A DNA stretch of 49,792 nucleotides, from positions 1 to 49,792 of the forward strand of contig JBPCNZ010000094.1 in the NCBI GenBank assembly GCA_051000755.1. Reading direction: 5' to 3'. A program made the translations under genes and the position numbers. Positions within the stretch are counted from its first letter, which is position 1; each line of letters opens with the position of its first letter. This document shows, in pieces, positions 1 through 7,186 of the stretch. The notes below the pieces were generated by a model that did not search any database, had not been told where the DNA came from, and saw nothing but the letters and a program-made list of their open reading frames with translations. The DNA comes from JALZAH01 sp051000755 (lineage in GTDB: Bacteria; Actinomycetota; Acidimicrobiia; Acidimicrobiales; Palsa-688).

Positions 1-336
1 GGCCCGGACCCTGGCGCCCTGGTGTTCACCGGGGTCGAGGGCGGACCGCTCCGTCCGAACGTCCTCGCCGGGCACTGGCGGGCCGCTACGGAGGCGATCG
101 GGATAGAGGGGTTCCGGTTCCACGACCTCAGGCACTCGGGCAACACGTGGGCGGCGGCAACGGGAGCGTCGACCAAGGAGCTCATGGCTCGCATGGGCCA
201 CGCCAGCGCCGTCGCGGCCATCGGATACCAGCACGCCACCGCCGAGCGGGATCAGGCGATCGCGGACGCCCTGGCAGGCCTCGCGGAGGCGGCCCGGCCG
301 GCGTCGGTCGTGCCCATCAACGCTGCCCGTTCCTAG
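1..336 (+). CDS. Tyrosine recombinase/integrase, C-terminal end (5' truncated by window edge)
   Basis: The reading frame is open from the first base, so the gene begins outside the window. The visible ~111 residues carry the end of a phage-type integrase catalytic domain: HDLRH (the HxxR motif), MGH (the second histidine box) and GYQHAT, whose Tyr is the expected DNA-cleaving nucleophile. The first catalytic Arg would lie upstream. The family cuts and rejoins DNA at attachment sites to insert or excise mobile elements. The gene stops about 100 bp before the 3' end of tRNA-Glu, the usual place for an integrase of an element inserted in a tRNA gene. The rest of the element should therefore lie left of the window. 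Family assignment is firm; whether the element is phage or ICE cannot be told. Confidence 0.9.
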   Translation, partial: GPDPGALVFTGVEGGPLRPNVLAGHWRAATEAIGIEGFRFHDLRHSGNTWAAATGASTKELMARMGHASAVAAIGYQHATAERDQAIADALAGLAEAARPASVVPINAARS

Positions 337-351
337 CCGTCTCACGATCCG

Positions 352-422
352 ATCGGGCACGTATCGGGCACGGTCACCTCGGCAGGTCACTGGCCGAAGC
401 TCATTTACCCGCCCTGACCTGC
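352..422. repeat. Short direct and inverted repeats between integrase and tRNA-Glu
   Basis: The 10-mer atcgggcacg occurs twice in near tandem (352-361 and 363-372). An 8-bp inverted pair, gcaggtca (382-389) and tgacctgc (415-422), follows. Repeats of this size between an integrase stop and a tRNA target could be integrase arm-type sites or a transcription end signal. Only the repeats are seen; the role is inferred. Confidence 0.4.
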
Positions 423-433
423 ACGTTTGCCCG

Positions 434-506
434 TAGCCCCAACGGGATTCGAACCCGTGCTCCCACCTTGAGAGGGTGATGTCCTAGGCCACTAGACGAT
501 GGGGCC
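434..506 (-). tRNA. tRNA-Glu (anticodon CTC)
   Basis: Read on the minus strand, the 73-nt sequence folds into a full cloverleaf: 7-bp acceptor GGCCCCA/TGGGGCT (first pair G-U), D-arm GTC..GAC, anticodon loop with CTC, T-arm with GGGTTCGAATCCC, and discriminator A. CCA is not encoded. It reads GAG codons. Its 3' end faces the integrase, as expected if a mobile element was inserted at the 3' end of this tRNA. Confidence 0.95.
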
Positions 507-573
507 GGGTGATGCGGCGATCATGGTATCCGATCGCCGGAGCGCCGGTGCCGCCCTGTCGTGGCCGAAGCCG

Positions 574-579
574 TAGGGT
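574..579 (+). promoter_or_regulatory. -10 element of amidase promoter
   Basis: TAGGGT lies 8 nt before the GTG start of the amidase, which would place the transcription start at or next to the start codon. No clear -35 is visible. Confidence 0.5.
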
Positions 580-587
580 GAAGTGCC

Positions 588-2000
588 GTGGATCTCTGGG
601 ATGACGCACGCACACAGGCCGAAGGGGTTCGCTCCGGTGAGGTATCGCCGCTGGAGTTGGTCGACGCCGCCATCAGCCGCATCGAGGCGGTGAACCCGAG
701 GCTCAACGCCATCATCATCGAGCGGTTCGACAAGGCCCGGGAAGAGGCGGCGGGGCTTCTGCCGAAGGGACCGTTCCGCGGGGTGCCGATCGTCATCAAG
801 GACCTGCACTGCCCGTCGAAGGGCGATCCCCACTACGAGGGCACCCGCTTTCTGCATCAGGCGGGCGTCGTCGCCGATCATGATTCATCCGTGGTCCGTC
901 GCTTCCGTGAGGCCGGCTTCGTCATCGTGGGCCGGACCAACACCCCCGAGTTCGGCACGACGATCACGACCGAGCCCATGTCGTTCGGTCCGTCCCGCAA
1001 CCCGTGGGACCCGTCCCGCTCCACCGGCGGCTCGTCGGGGGGGACGGCCGCGGCGGTGGCTTCGGGCATGGTCCCGGTCGGCCATGCCAGCGACGGTGGC
1101 GGTTCGATCCGCGTCCCGGCATCGGAGTGCGGGCTGGTCGGACTCAAGCCGGCCCGGGCCCGGGTCAGCAGTGGTCCCGACACTGGCGAGGGGTGGATGG
1201 GATCTTCGACAAACGGGGCCCTGACCCTGACCGTGGGCGACGCCGCCGCCGTCCTCGATGTGATCACCGGGCCCCAGTCAGGTGACCCCTATGCCGCTCC
1301 CCCGCTGCCCGGGCCCTTGGCCGAGGAGGTGGGAGCCGACCCCGGCCGGCTTCGGGTCGGTCTGCTCGACCGCCCCCTGACCGACGTGCCGGGCGACGCC
1401 CAGAATGCGGACGCCGTCACCGCCGTGGGCCGGATGCTCGAGGGTCTCGGCCACCAGGTGCAGGCGTCGCACCCGCGCCCCCTCGAGGAATCCGAGTTCG
1501 CCGATCAGTTCCTCACCGTTGTCGCCGTGCACACCGCGGCCGAGGTGGCCGGGTGGGCCCGAACCCTCGGTCGGGAGATAGCCGACGAGGAGCTCGAACC
1601 GATGAATGCTCTCTTCGCGGGGATGGGCCGGTCGGTGACCGCACCGCAGTATGTGGGCACGGTGAACTGGCTCCATGGCTTCTCCCGCCGGGTGGCCGCC
1701 TGGTGGGAGGAAGGCTGGGACGTGCTGGTCAGTCCGGTCATCAACGGCATCCCCCCGGAGATCGGCTGGCTCACCGACCCGGACCAGGGGGGTGCCCGGG
1801 TGGCCCAGCTGTTGCAGTACACCGCCCAGTTCAACGTGACCGGCCAGCCTGCGATCTCGCTCCCTCTGTACACGTCCAACGAGGGTCTTCCCATCGGTGT
1901 GCAGTTGGTTGCCGGGACCGGGCGGGAGGACGTGCTGGTTCGCCTGGCCGCTCAGATCGAGGCCGCCGAGCCGTGGGCGGGGCGCCACCCGCCGCTCTGA
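588..2000 (+). CDS. Amidase signature family hydrolase
   Basis: A 470-residue amidase-signature enzyme, predicted cytoplasmic, hydrolysing a C-N amide bond. The Ser-cisSer-Lys triad is visible: Lys71 in VIVIKDLHC, cis-Ser149 in STGGSSGGT and nucleophile Ser173 in GGSIRVPAS; the 24-residue spacing between the two serines matches the family. Length is normal for a stand-alone amidase. It starts with GTG 8 nt after a TAGGGT box and has no obvious Shine-Dalgarno, so it is probably leaderless. It is not in a gatCAB cluster and lacks a GatB/GatC neighbour, so GatA is unlikely. It ends 8 bp from the convergent kynureninase gene. Substrate is unknown. Confidence 0.85.
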   Translation: MDLWDDARTQAEGVRSGEVSPLELVDAAISRIEAVNPRLNAIIIERFDKAREEAAGLLPKGPFRGVPIVIKDLHCPSKGDPHYEGTRFLHQAGVVADHDSSVVRRFREAGFVIVGRTNTPEFGTTITTEPMSFGPSRNPWDPSRSTGGSSGGTAAAVASGMVPVGHASDGGGSIRVPASECGLVGLKPARARVSSGPDTGEGWMGSSTNGALTLTVGDAAAVLDVITGPQSGDPYAAPPLPGPLAEEVGADPGRLRVGLLDRPLTDVPGDAQNADAVTAVGRMLEGLGHQVQASHPRPLEESEFADQFLTVVAVHTAAEVAGWARTLGREIADEELEPMNALFAGMGRSVTAPQYVGTVNWLHGFSRRVAAWWEEGWDVLVSPVINGIPPEIGWLTDPDQGGARVAQLLQYTAQFNVTGQPAISLPLYTSNEGLPIGVQLVAGTGREDVLVRLAAQIEAAEPWAGRHPPL

Positions 2001-2008
2001 ACAGATCC

Positions 2009-3253
2009 TCAGGTGACGGCGTCGTCGCTGCGAGCGAAGGCCGGATCCAGGTGGGCGCCTTCGGCCAGGACACTGGCGAGGATGTCCATGGCGTCCCATA
2101 CATCGACATGGCGGAGGTAGAGGGGGGCCATCCCCAGGCGGACGATGTCGGGTGGGCGGAAGTCCCCGGTCACCCCTCGGGCGATCAACGCCCGGGAGAG
2201 CTCGTAGGCGTGGGTGACGCGCAGCGCCACCTGTGAGCCGCGGCGATGATGGGGACGAGGGGTGACCACCTCGACGCCGTGGGGGGCCAGGTGGGTGTCG
2301 GCGAAACTGAAAGCCAGATCGGTCAGAGCCAGGGATTTAGCTCGTACGTCACTGAGGGCGACGCCGTCCCAGACGGCGAGAGCGGCCTCGGTGGCGACCA
2401 TCGACAGCACCGGTGGGGTACCGATCCGGGCTCGTTCGATGCCGACGGCAGGCCGATAGTCATCGGCCATGGCGAAGGGATCGGCGTGACCGTGCCATCC
2501 GACGAGAGGCAGGTCGAGGGCGGCATGGTGTCGTGCCGCGACGTAGAGGTACGCAGGGGACCCGGGACCACCGCAGAGGTACTTGTAGGTGCACCCGACG
2601 GCGGCGTCGGCGCGGAGGCCGTCGAGATCGACGGGGAGGGCACCGGCTGCATGGGACAGGTCCCAGCACATCAGGCCTCCGGCGGCGTGGACGGAGTCGG
2701 TGATCTCGGCCAGGTCCCGCAGCTCGCCGGTGGCGAAGTTGACGGCGCTGAAGGCCACGACCGCAATGCGGTCGTCGGGGACGAAGCGATTGGGGTCCAC
2801 CCGTTCGACGGTCAGGCCGAGAAGGCGGGCGGCGGAGTCGGTGAGATAGCGATCGGTGGGGAAGTCCCCCGCGTCGACAGCAAGCACCCGGCGTCGGGGG
2901 TTTGCCCGGCCTAGGCCGACCAGGGCCTGGAACAACTGGACGCTGGTCGAGTCCCCGCACATGACCTGGCCCGGAGCGGCGCCGATCAAGGCGCCGATGC
3001 GGTTCCCCACCCGGCCGGGAAGGGTCCACCATCCGTTGTCGTTCCATGACGCGATGAGATCGCGGCCCCACGCCCCGGTGACGGCCTCCGTCACCGCGGC
3101 GGCGACGCCGTCGGGCAGAGCGCCCAAGGAGTTGCCGTCGAGATAGAGGCCCGACGGGACGACGAAACGGTCCCGGATAGGAGCGAGGACGTCGGCCGCG
3201 TCGGCGGCCTCAGCGTCGGCCCGGGTGGCGATCGGCGAGGTCACGGGGTTCAT
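2009..3253 (-). CDS. kynU: Kynureninase
   Basis: Predicted PLP-dependent kynureninase (414 aa, as in the bacterial family), which cleaves L-kynurenine to anthranilate and alanine in tryptophan breakdown. The PLP-binding Lys is Lys224 in CTYKYLCGGPGSPAY; upstream LYLDGNSLG and the CWDLSHAAG aspartate box (about residues 196-204) are also typical. The frame could be extended upstream, but the ATG at 3253 overlaps the methyltransferase stop as ATGA and gives the family N-terminus, so it is preferred. Translation is therefore probably coupled to the methyltransferase. No other kynurenine-pathway gene is in view. Confidence 0.92.
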   Translation of the reverse strand: MNPVTSPIATRADAEAADAADVLAPIRDRFVVPSGLYLDGNSLGALPDGVAAAVTEAVTGAWGRDLIASWNDNGWWTLPGRVGNRIGALIGAAPGQVMCGDSTSVQLFQALVGLGRANPRRRVLAVDAGDFPTDRYLTDSAARLLGLTVERVDPNRFVPDDRIAVVAFSAVNFATGELRDLAEITDSVHAAGGLMCWDLSHAAGALPVDLDGLRADAAVGCTYKYLCGGPGSPAYLYVAARHHAALDLPLVGWHGHADPFAMADDYRPAVGIERARIGTPPVLSMVATEAALAVWDGVALSDVRAKSLALTDLAFSFADTHLAPHGVEVVTPRPHHRRGSQVALRVTHAYELSRALIARGVTGDFRPPDIVRLGMAPLYLRHVDVWDAMDILASVLAEGAHLDPAFARSDDAVT

Positions 3254-3891
3254 TGTGCAAACCGGCGCAGCACCGCCCAGGTCCCGAAGGCCGCCTCCGA
3301 TGCCACACCCGCCCATCCGACGCCCATGGCCCGCAGGGCGTCCTCGGCGGCCAGGTAGATGGGGGTGCCGGGCCCCGACGTGTTGACCCAGATGACGGCT
3401 CCCCCCGGGGCCACGACCCGTGCCGTCTCGGCAGGGAACAACAGAGCGTTGATCAGCCACACGGCCTCGAGGGCGCCGTCGGGGAAGGGCAGCCGGGAGG
3501 CGTCGGCCCGGAGGCGAGGCCCGGCAGCCGGCGGGGCTTGGCGCAGCATCTCCATGGCCAGATCGTCAGCAATGACCGTGTCCGTGCGTTCGGATAGCCA
3601 CCCGGTCACAAGCCCGGAGCCCGATCCCACCTCCAGCCACCGCCCCACGGGTATGGACCCACCGCGCTCCCAGGCATCGGCTACCGGCGCCATGCGGGGC
3701 TCCGAGGATCGCGTGTGCCACTCAGCGGCCAACCCGTCGAACAGCTCAGCCACCCGCTGGGCGGTGGGCCGGTCCCAACTGTCCGGTTCGAACGCGGCCT
3801 TCCGGGTGACCTGTCGCATCGGGTGGTCATCCCCCGCGCCCCCTCGACGCGGCCCCGGTTCGGGGATCAGGCGAGGCAGGTACTCGATCAC
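3250..3891 (-). CDS. Class I SAM-dependent methyltransferase
   Basis: About 213 residues. SAM-binding motif I is WLEVGSGSGLVTGWL; a later acidic strand TVIADDL and a DALEAVWLINALLF-like motif IV region follow, so a Rossmann methyltransferase fold is well supported. I chose the GTG at 3891 (VIEYLPRL) because a TACGGT -10 box sits 7 nt upstream and the residues after it (DDHPMRQVTRKAAF) read as part of the domain; a shorter start at the ATG at 3819 is possible. Its stop overlaps the kynU start by 4 bp, suggesting a shared pathway, perhaps methylation of a kynurenine or anthranilate derivative (inference). The substrate is not known. Confidence 0.8.
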   Translation of the reverse strand: MIEYLPRLIPEPGPRRGGAGDDHPMRQVTRKAAFEPDSWDRPTAQRVAELFDGLAAEWHTRSSEPRMAPVADAWERGGSIPVGRWLEVGSGSGLVTGWLSERTDTVIADDLAMEMLRQAPPAAGPRLRADASRLPFPDGALEAVWLINALLFPAETARVVAPGGAVIWVNTSGPGTPIYLAAEDALRAMGVGWAGVASEAAFGTWAVLRRFAQ

Positions 3892-3898
3892 CGTCCCG

Positions 3899-3935
3899 AC
3901 CGTAGGCGCAATGACACCGATGTGGGCCTTAGGGT
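3899..3935. promoter_or_regulatory. Divergent -10 elements for methyltransferase-kynU and the 3942 gene
   Basis: On the minus strand TACGGT (3904-3899) lies 7 nt before the GTG at 3891. On the plus strand TAGGGT (3930-3935) lies 6 nt before the ATG at 3942. Both would give leaderless transcripts. -35 boxes are not clear. Confidence 0.5.
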
Positions 3936-3941
3936 TGCGCC

Positions 3942-4388
3942 ATGAGCGATTCCGGCGAGCTGAGACGGGTGCACCTGGTAACGAGCGTCCAGGTGGCGCA
4001 GGCCACCGATCAGGCAACTCTCGAAGCGAGGGTGGTGGTGATGTTGGAGTATCAGGATGACGCCGTCGCCAAGGAGGAGGACCAGAAGATCGCCTGGTTC
4101 GGGATGCCTCCCGAGCTGGCCGACGGGCTGGCGGCCGAGCTCCCCCGCCTGGCCCAGGCCGCCCGCCGGCGGGGCTTCGAATACCCCTCCGAGGGGGACA
4201 GCGATGAGGAGAGCGAGGAGGAAGCCGAAGGGCAGCTGTCGATCGCCGCGGAGGACGGCAAGGTGCTGTTCCGCCTCACGCTCCCCAACGGGGACGAGCT
4301 CCACATTCCCTATGACGCCGACGCCGCGGACACGCTGGCGGAGGGGATACGCGACCTGGCTGAGCAGGCCCGCCGAGGCTCGGACTGA
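3942..4388 (+). CDS. Hypothetical acidic protein, 148 aa
   Basis: I do not recognise a family. The protein has no signal peptide or membrane segment. Residues about 1-80 look like a folded domain; a short, very acidic stretch (EGDSDEESEEEAEG) interrupts it, and the C-terminal part (LSIAAEDGKVLFRLTLPNGDELHIPYDADAADTLAEGI) looks like a beta-rich unit ending in a helix. The ATG follows TAGGGT by 6 nt with no Shine-Dalgarno, consistent with leaderless translation. It is divergent from the methyltransferase-kynU pair. Codon use is like that of its neighbours, so it is probably a real gene. Confidence 0.7.
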   Translation: MSDSGELRRVHLVTSVQVAQATDQATLEARVVVMLEYQDDAVAKEEDQKIAWFGMPPELADGLAAELPRLAQAARRRGFEYPSEGDSDEESEEEAEGQLSIAAEDGKVLFRLTLPNGDELHIPYDADAADTLAEGIRDLAEQARRGSD

Positions 4389-4419
4389 GGGTTCGCGATT
4401 GCCAGCGTCCGCTGAGTGC

Positions 4420-4491
4420 GCTCGCAGGGTCACCCCAGGGTAGCCAGCCACCCTGGTGACGGGTCGCCATCCGGGCGAGCCCTGCAAAGGA
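4420..4491 (+). promoter_or_regulatory. Structured leader before the frameshifted secreted-protein gene
   Basis: A hairpin with arms gtcaccccagggt (4429-4441) and accctggtgac (4450-4460), with a 2-nt bulge, is enclosed by two mutually exclusive outer pairings: gctcg (4420-4424) with cgagc (4476-4480), or gcaggg (4424-4429) with ccctgc (4480-4485). The second ends directly before the AAAGGA ribosome site at 4486-4491. This could be an RNA control element. I could not match it to a known riboswitch class. Confidence 0.35.
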
Positions 4492-4502
4492 GAATCCCCG
4501 TC

Positions 4503-5021
4503 ATGTCCCATTCTGATCCCCTTCCTCCGCAGCCTCCCCGCCGACGTCGCTGGAGCCCCCGGGGCGCACCCTCGCGTCCGTGGCCCTGGTCGCCGGTGGC
4601 CTGGCCGGTGGTGCCGTCCTCGGCACCACCATGAGCGCCGGTGCCGCCACGACCACGGGGGGCTCCGCCACCGGCGGTTCGGCGGTGGCCGCCCCGGCTG
4701 GGGGCCCTGCGGGCTACCAGGTGCCCCAGATGAGTGGCACGGTCACCGCCGTGGGCTCCTCGAGCGTCACCATCAGGACCTCGACGGCTACCACTACGCC
4801 GTCGGCTCGTTGAGTGACATCGACAAGAACGGCGAGGCGACGTTGTCGCAGCTGGCGGTCGGTGATGCGGTCACCTTCAACCTCGATCCGAACGCCACGA
4901 CGCCGACCATCAACAAGCTCCATGCCGGCAACGAATCCCTCGACCGGCCGGGCGGCCCGCCGCCCCCCGGTGGGGGGGGCCGAACAACGCGGCCCCCGGC
5001 GGGTCATCCAGCGTCGGCTGA
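4503..5021 (+). pseudogene. Secreted/anchored protein with DUF5666-like domain, broken by three frameshifts
   Basis: Three reading frames together make one coherent protein. The ATG at 4503 (after AAAGGA) gives a basic, proline-rich N-terminus ending RRRRWSP. Near 4550-4562, in a ccccc/gggg run, the sense passes to the next frame, giving a hydrophobic segment (LASVALVAGGLAGGAVLG) and a Gly/Ala/Thr linker. Near 4775 it shifts again into YHYAVGSLSDIDKNGEATLSQLAVGDAVTFNLD, resembling DUF5666-type beta domains. A third shift in the g-run before 4980 leads to PNNAAPGGSSSVG and a TGA at 5019-5021. Each shift equals one missing base. A perfect terminator follows the last stop by 7 bp, supporting this gene end. 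It is either a decaying gene or homopolymer sequencing error. Confidence 0.6.
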
Positions 5022-5028
5022 CGAATCA

Positions 5029-5061
5029 CTGGTCCGAGCGGGAGGCGCCCGCTCGGACCAG
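5029..5061 (+). terminator. Strong hairpin terminator
   Basis: Perfect 14-bp stem (ctggtccgagcggg with cccgctcggaccag) and a 5-nt loop aggcg, 7 bp after the last stop of the frameshifted gene. There is no U-run, which is common in high-GC actinobacteria. Confidence 0.75.
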
Positions 5062-5090
5062 AGGCTCCCGCCTGACGGCGCCCGGGCCGC

Positions 5091-5096
5091 TACGTT
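5091..5096 (+). promoter_or_regulatory. -10 element before the 5103 gene
   Basis: TACGTT lies 6 nt before the ATG at 5103, the spacing expected of a leaderless transcript. The box follows the terminator at 5029-5061, so this gene has its own promoter. Confidence 0.45.
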
Positions 5097-5102
5097 CGCG
5101 AC

Positions 5103-5429
5103 ATGGACGCGGCAGAGCGCCAGGCGATCGTCGAGGGCGTCGCCGCCCTGGCGGTGACCCTGGCCGAAGTTGGCGTCACGGAACGGGACGCCCTGCGCCA
5201 ACTCGTCGTCAACCTCACCCAGCTGAGCGCCCTCGACCCGCTGCTCGTCCGGGATGCCGTCATCGCGGTGGGGCGCCTTCCCCAGCCTGAGGAGGAGACG
5301 TCCGAGGAGACCGAGCGACGACGCCCGATGAACGAGAGGTTCGGTGTCCCGCCGGCCGAGGAGAACCTGCTGGCCGCGATCCAGGGCCGTGAGTGGCTCG
5401 AGAGGGTGGCCGAGGACCTCGAGGAGTAG
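5103..5429 (+). CDS. Hypothetical small helical protein, 108 aa
   Basis: I do not recognise a family. Residues 1-60 are predicted to form amphipathic helices (AERQAIVEGVAALAVTLAEVGV), followed by a Glu-rich linker (QPEEETSEETERRR) and a short C-terminal helix (LLAAIQGREWLERVAEDLEE). There are no Cys residues, signal peptide or membrane span. The start is fixed by a TACGTT box 6 nt upstream. It lies tail-to-tail with the next gene with 7 bp between stops. Confidence 0.65.
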   Translation: MDAAERQAIVEGVAALAVTLAEVGVTERDALRQLVVNLTQLSALDPLLVRDAVIAVGRLPQPEEETSEETERRRPMNERFGVPPAEENLLAAIQGREWLERVAEDLEE

Positions 5430-5436
5430 CGGCCTT

Positions 5437-5817
5437 TCAGGCGTCGCTACCGGCGTCGTCGAACGGCGGATCGTCCGGTGTCGGTTGCCCGCCGGCCACC
5501 CGGTCGGAGATACGGGCCCCGGCGATGTTCTGGGCGCCTCCCGAACCGGTCTCGGTCGGCGACAGCCCCTGCTCCGGCTCCGTCGCTTCTCCCGGATCAT
5601 GGTCGACTCGGCCTTCGGTGGCGCCCTCGACGTTGCGGATCTCTTCCCTGCGGGATTGGCCCGTGTCACCCGGGTCCGGGGCCGTATGGTCCCCCTCCCC
5701 CTGGCTGCCGGCTTCGGCCTTCGCTATCCCCTCGTCCACGGTGGCGCCACTGCGGTCGTGGTCGGGCGAGCCAAGCTGGTCCGGCGCGCCGGAGTCGCTG
5801 GAACCTTCTTCGGTCAT
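5437..5817 (-). CDS. Hypothetical acidic, disordered protein, 126 aa
   Basis: The protein is rich in Gly, Asp, Glu, Ser, Thr and Pro with almost no hydrophobic clusters, so it is probably largely disordered. No family is recognised. The ATG at 5817 is preceded by AGGGGATTCG, a good Shine-Dalgarno, and the frame stays open over a region where codon third positions are G/C-rich. It is close to the convergent gene at 5429. Without homologues the coding call is moderate. Confidence 0.5.
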   Translation of the reverse strand: MTEEGSSDSGAPDQLGSPDHDRSGATVDEGIAKAEAGSQGEGDHTAPDPGDTGQSRREEIRNVEGATEGRVDHDPGEATEPEQGLSPTETGSGGAQNIAGARISDRVAGGQPTPDDPPFDDAGSDA

Positions 5818-5887
5818 CGAATCCCCTGAGCGTGGTTGCGGGTTACGCCTGCCACGGTCGCCTACCCCGAACGGGCCCTGGTGAATC

Positions 5888-6829
5888 TCAGCCGAGGAGT
5901 GGTGCCACGGGCACGCAAGCACCTGGGGTGGCGGTGGCCGGGTCCAGGGCGTTGAGCACGTCGTGGAGGGCGTTCGGATCGTACGGGGTGGTCAGATGGT
6001 CGGCGAAGTCCAAGGGGCACTGGTTCTGCAGGGTGATGTTGGTGACCTGGGGGCCGCTCAGAAATGTCGAGGTGTACGGGGTGACCACCTCATCGTGGGT
6101 CGTCTCGATCACCGTGTAGGCCACGCCCGGCCTCGTGTCTCCTCCGCCGTTGAGGTTCTGGAGGAAGGGGGATCCGGCCGTCTGTTGGGCGCAGGAGACG
6201 CAGATGGCGTTCAGCCCTGTCGTCCCGCCCGGCAGTTCAGCCGCCAGGGTCAACAACCCGAAGAGGGTGGTGCCGTGGTTGGAGGGCGACAGTCCGACGA
6301 GATCGTTGACCTTGGACGCACCTCCCAGAAAGTCGATGTAGTAGCGGGGCATCATGCCGCCTTGGGAGTGGCCCACGATGTCAACCTTGGCCGCGTGGGT
6401 GACGGAGAGGACCTTGGTGACGAAGGCGGACAGTTGGCGGGCGGAGGTGGGGATGTCCCCCGTACCTTGGATGGGTGTACTGGGCGAGGCCGCGCCGTAG
6501 CTAAGGCTGTAGACGCAGTAGCCGCTGTTGGCCAGCAGCGGCGAGAGGGCCTGCCAGTTGTCGTCTTGGTTTTCGAACGTGCCGTGCACCAGGACCACCG
6601 GTTCAGGATGGGCCTTGGACGGGCGACAGTTGAGGTTGGCCCCAGGTGGCGAGGCCTGCGGTGTCGAGTAGCCGGCGGCGAACCCGGTGAGGAAGTTGTA
6701 GTTCACCGGGTAGGTCGGCGGGCCGGCAGACGCGGGTGAAGCTCCCACGATGGTTGCGCCAGAGAGGCTGGTCAGTCCGATGATCGCCAGTCCGGCGAGT
6801 CGCCTGATGATTCGACGTTGTGCGTGCAC
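5888..6829 (-). CDS. Secreted triacylglycerol lipase / alpha-beta hydrolase
   Basis: Predicted exported esterase or lipase of about 313 aa, close to secreted actinobacterial lipases of the class 2 type. The N-terminus has a basic stretch (AQRRIIRR), a hydrophobic core (LAGLAIIGLTSLSGATIVGA) and a likely signal-peptidase site after SPASA. The alpha/beta-hydrolase features are oxyanion motif PVVLVHGTFENQDDNW, nucleophile Ser in VDIVGHSQGGMM, and Asp and His candidates in TTHDEVVTPY and CPLDFADHLTTP. Paired cysteines (CVSC and others) suit an exported enzyme. I favour the GTG at 6829, which has AAGGA just upstream; an ATG at 6865 in the same frame is the alternative. Confidence 0.88.
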   Translation of the reverse strand: MHAQRRIIRRLAGLAIIGLTSLSGATIVGASPASAGPPTYPVNYNFLTGFAAGYSTPQASPPGANLNCRPSKAHPEPVVLVHGTFENQDDNWQALSPLLANSGYCVYSLSYGAASPSTPIQGTGDIPTSARQLSAFVTKVLSVTHAAKVDIVGHSQGGMMPRYYIDFLGGASKVNDLVGLSPSNHGTTLFGLLTLAAELPGGTTGLNAICVSCAQQTAGSPFLQNLNGGGDTRPGVAYTVIETTHDEVVTPYTSTFLSGPQVTNITLQNQCPLDFADHLTTPYDPNALHDVLNALDPATATPGACVPVAPLLG

Positions 6830-6890
6830 ATGTTCCTTAAGGCTCGGGGGTGACAGGTGTCGCATCTACCCCTTTGCCCAGGGTTTGACG

Positions 6891-7076
6891 CTACTGGCGG
6901 CGGTAGGACGCCCGCGCGCCCGCGTCGCGCAGGAGTCTCGTCATGGTCGACGAACCCGAATCTCGTTCCAGCCGCTCGGCGACTCTCACGGCTGCGATCC
7001 CCGCCAGGGGCACGAGGGCGGCCGCCACCAACAGCCGAACGAGCCGGCGCACGACGAAGCGGATGACATAGGGCAT
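6891..7076 (-). CDS. Small membrane protein, 61 aa
   Basis: A short protein with a basic N-terminus and one predicted transmembrane helix (LVRLLVAAALVPLAGIAAV), then an Arg-rich tail. AAGGTGG lies 6 nt upstream of the ATG. It sits between tRNA-Gln and the lipase gene, all on the minus strand. No family is recognised; coding is likely but not certain because of its size. Confidence 0.5.
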   Translation of the reverse strand: MPYVIRFVVRRLVRLLVAAALVPLAGIAAVRVAERLERDSGSSTMTRLLRDAGARASYRRQ

Positions 7077-7099
7077 GGTTGTCCACCTTCTCTATCCAG

Positions 7100-7171
7100 C
7101 TCGGGGGGGAGGACTCGAACCCCCAATGACAGGACCAGAACCTGCTGTGTTGCCGATTACACCACCCCCGA
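7100..7171 (-). tRNA. tRNA-Gln (anticodon CTG)
   Basis: Minus-strand cloverleaf of 72 nt: acceptor TCGGGGG/CCCCCGA, D-arm GTGT..ACAC, anticodon loop TTCTGGT with CTG, T-arm GGGGGTTCGAGTCCTCC (one G-U pair), discriminator G. CCA is not encoded. It reads CAG. It is downstream of gltX and the DUF218 gene on the same strand and could be co-transcribed. Confidence 0.95.
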
Positions 7172-7186
7172 AGGGCTCGACAGAGC

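Noticed and set aside
588..2000. GatA subunit of the tRNA amidotransferase
   Set aside because: It has the amidase signature, but there is no gatB or gatC nearby and the flanks suit a general amidase.
4420..4491. Known c-di-AMP or cobalamin riboswitch
   Set aside because: I compared it mentally with the conserved boxes of both classes and found no convincing match.
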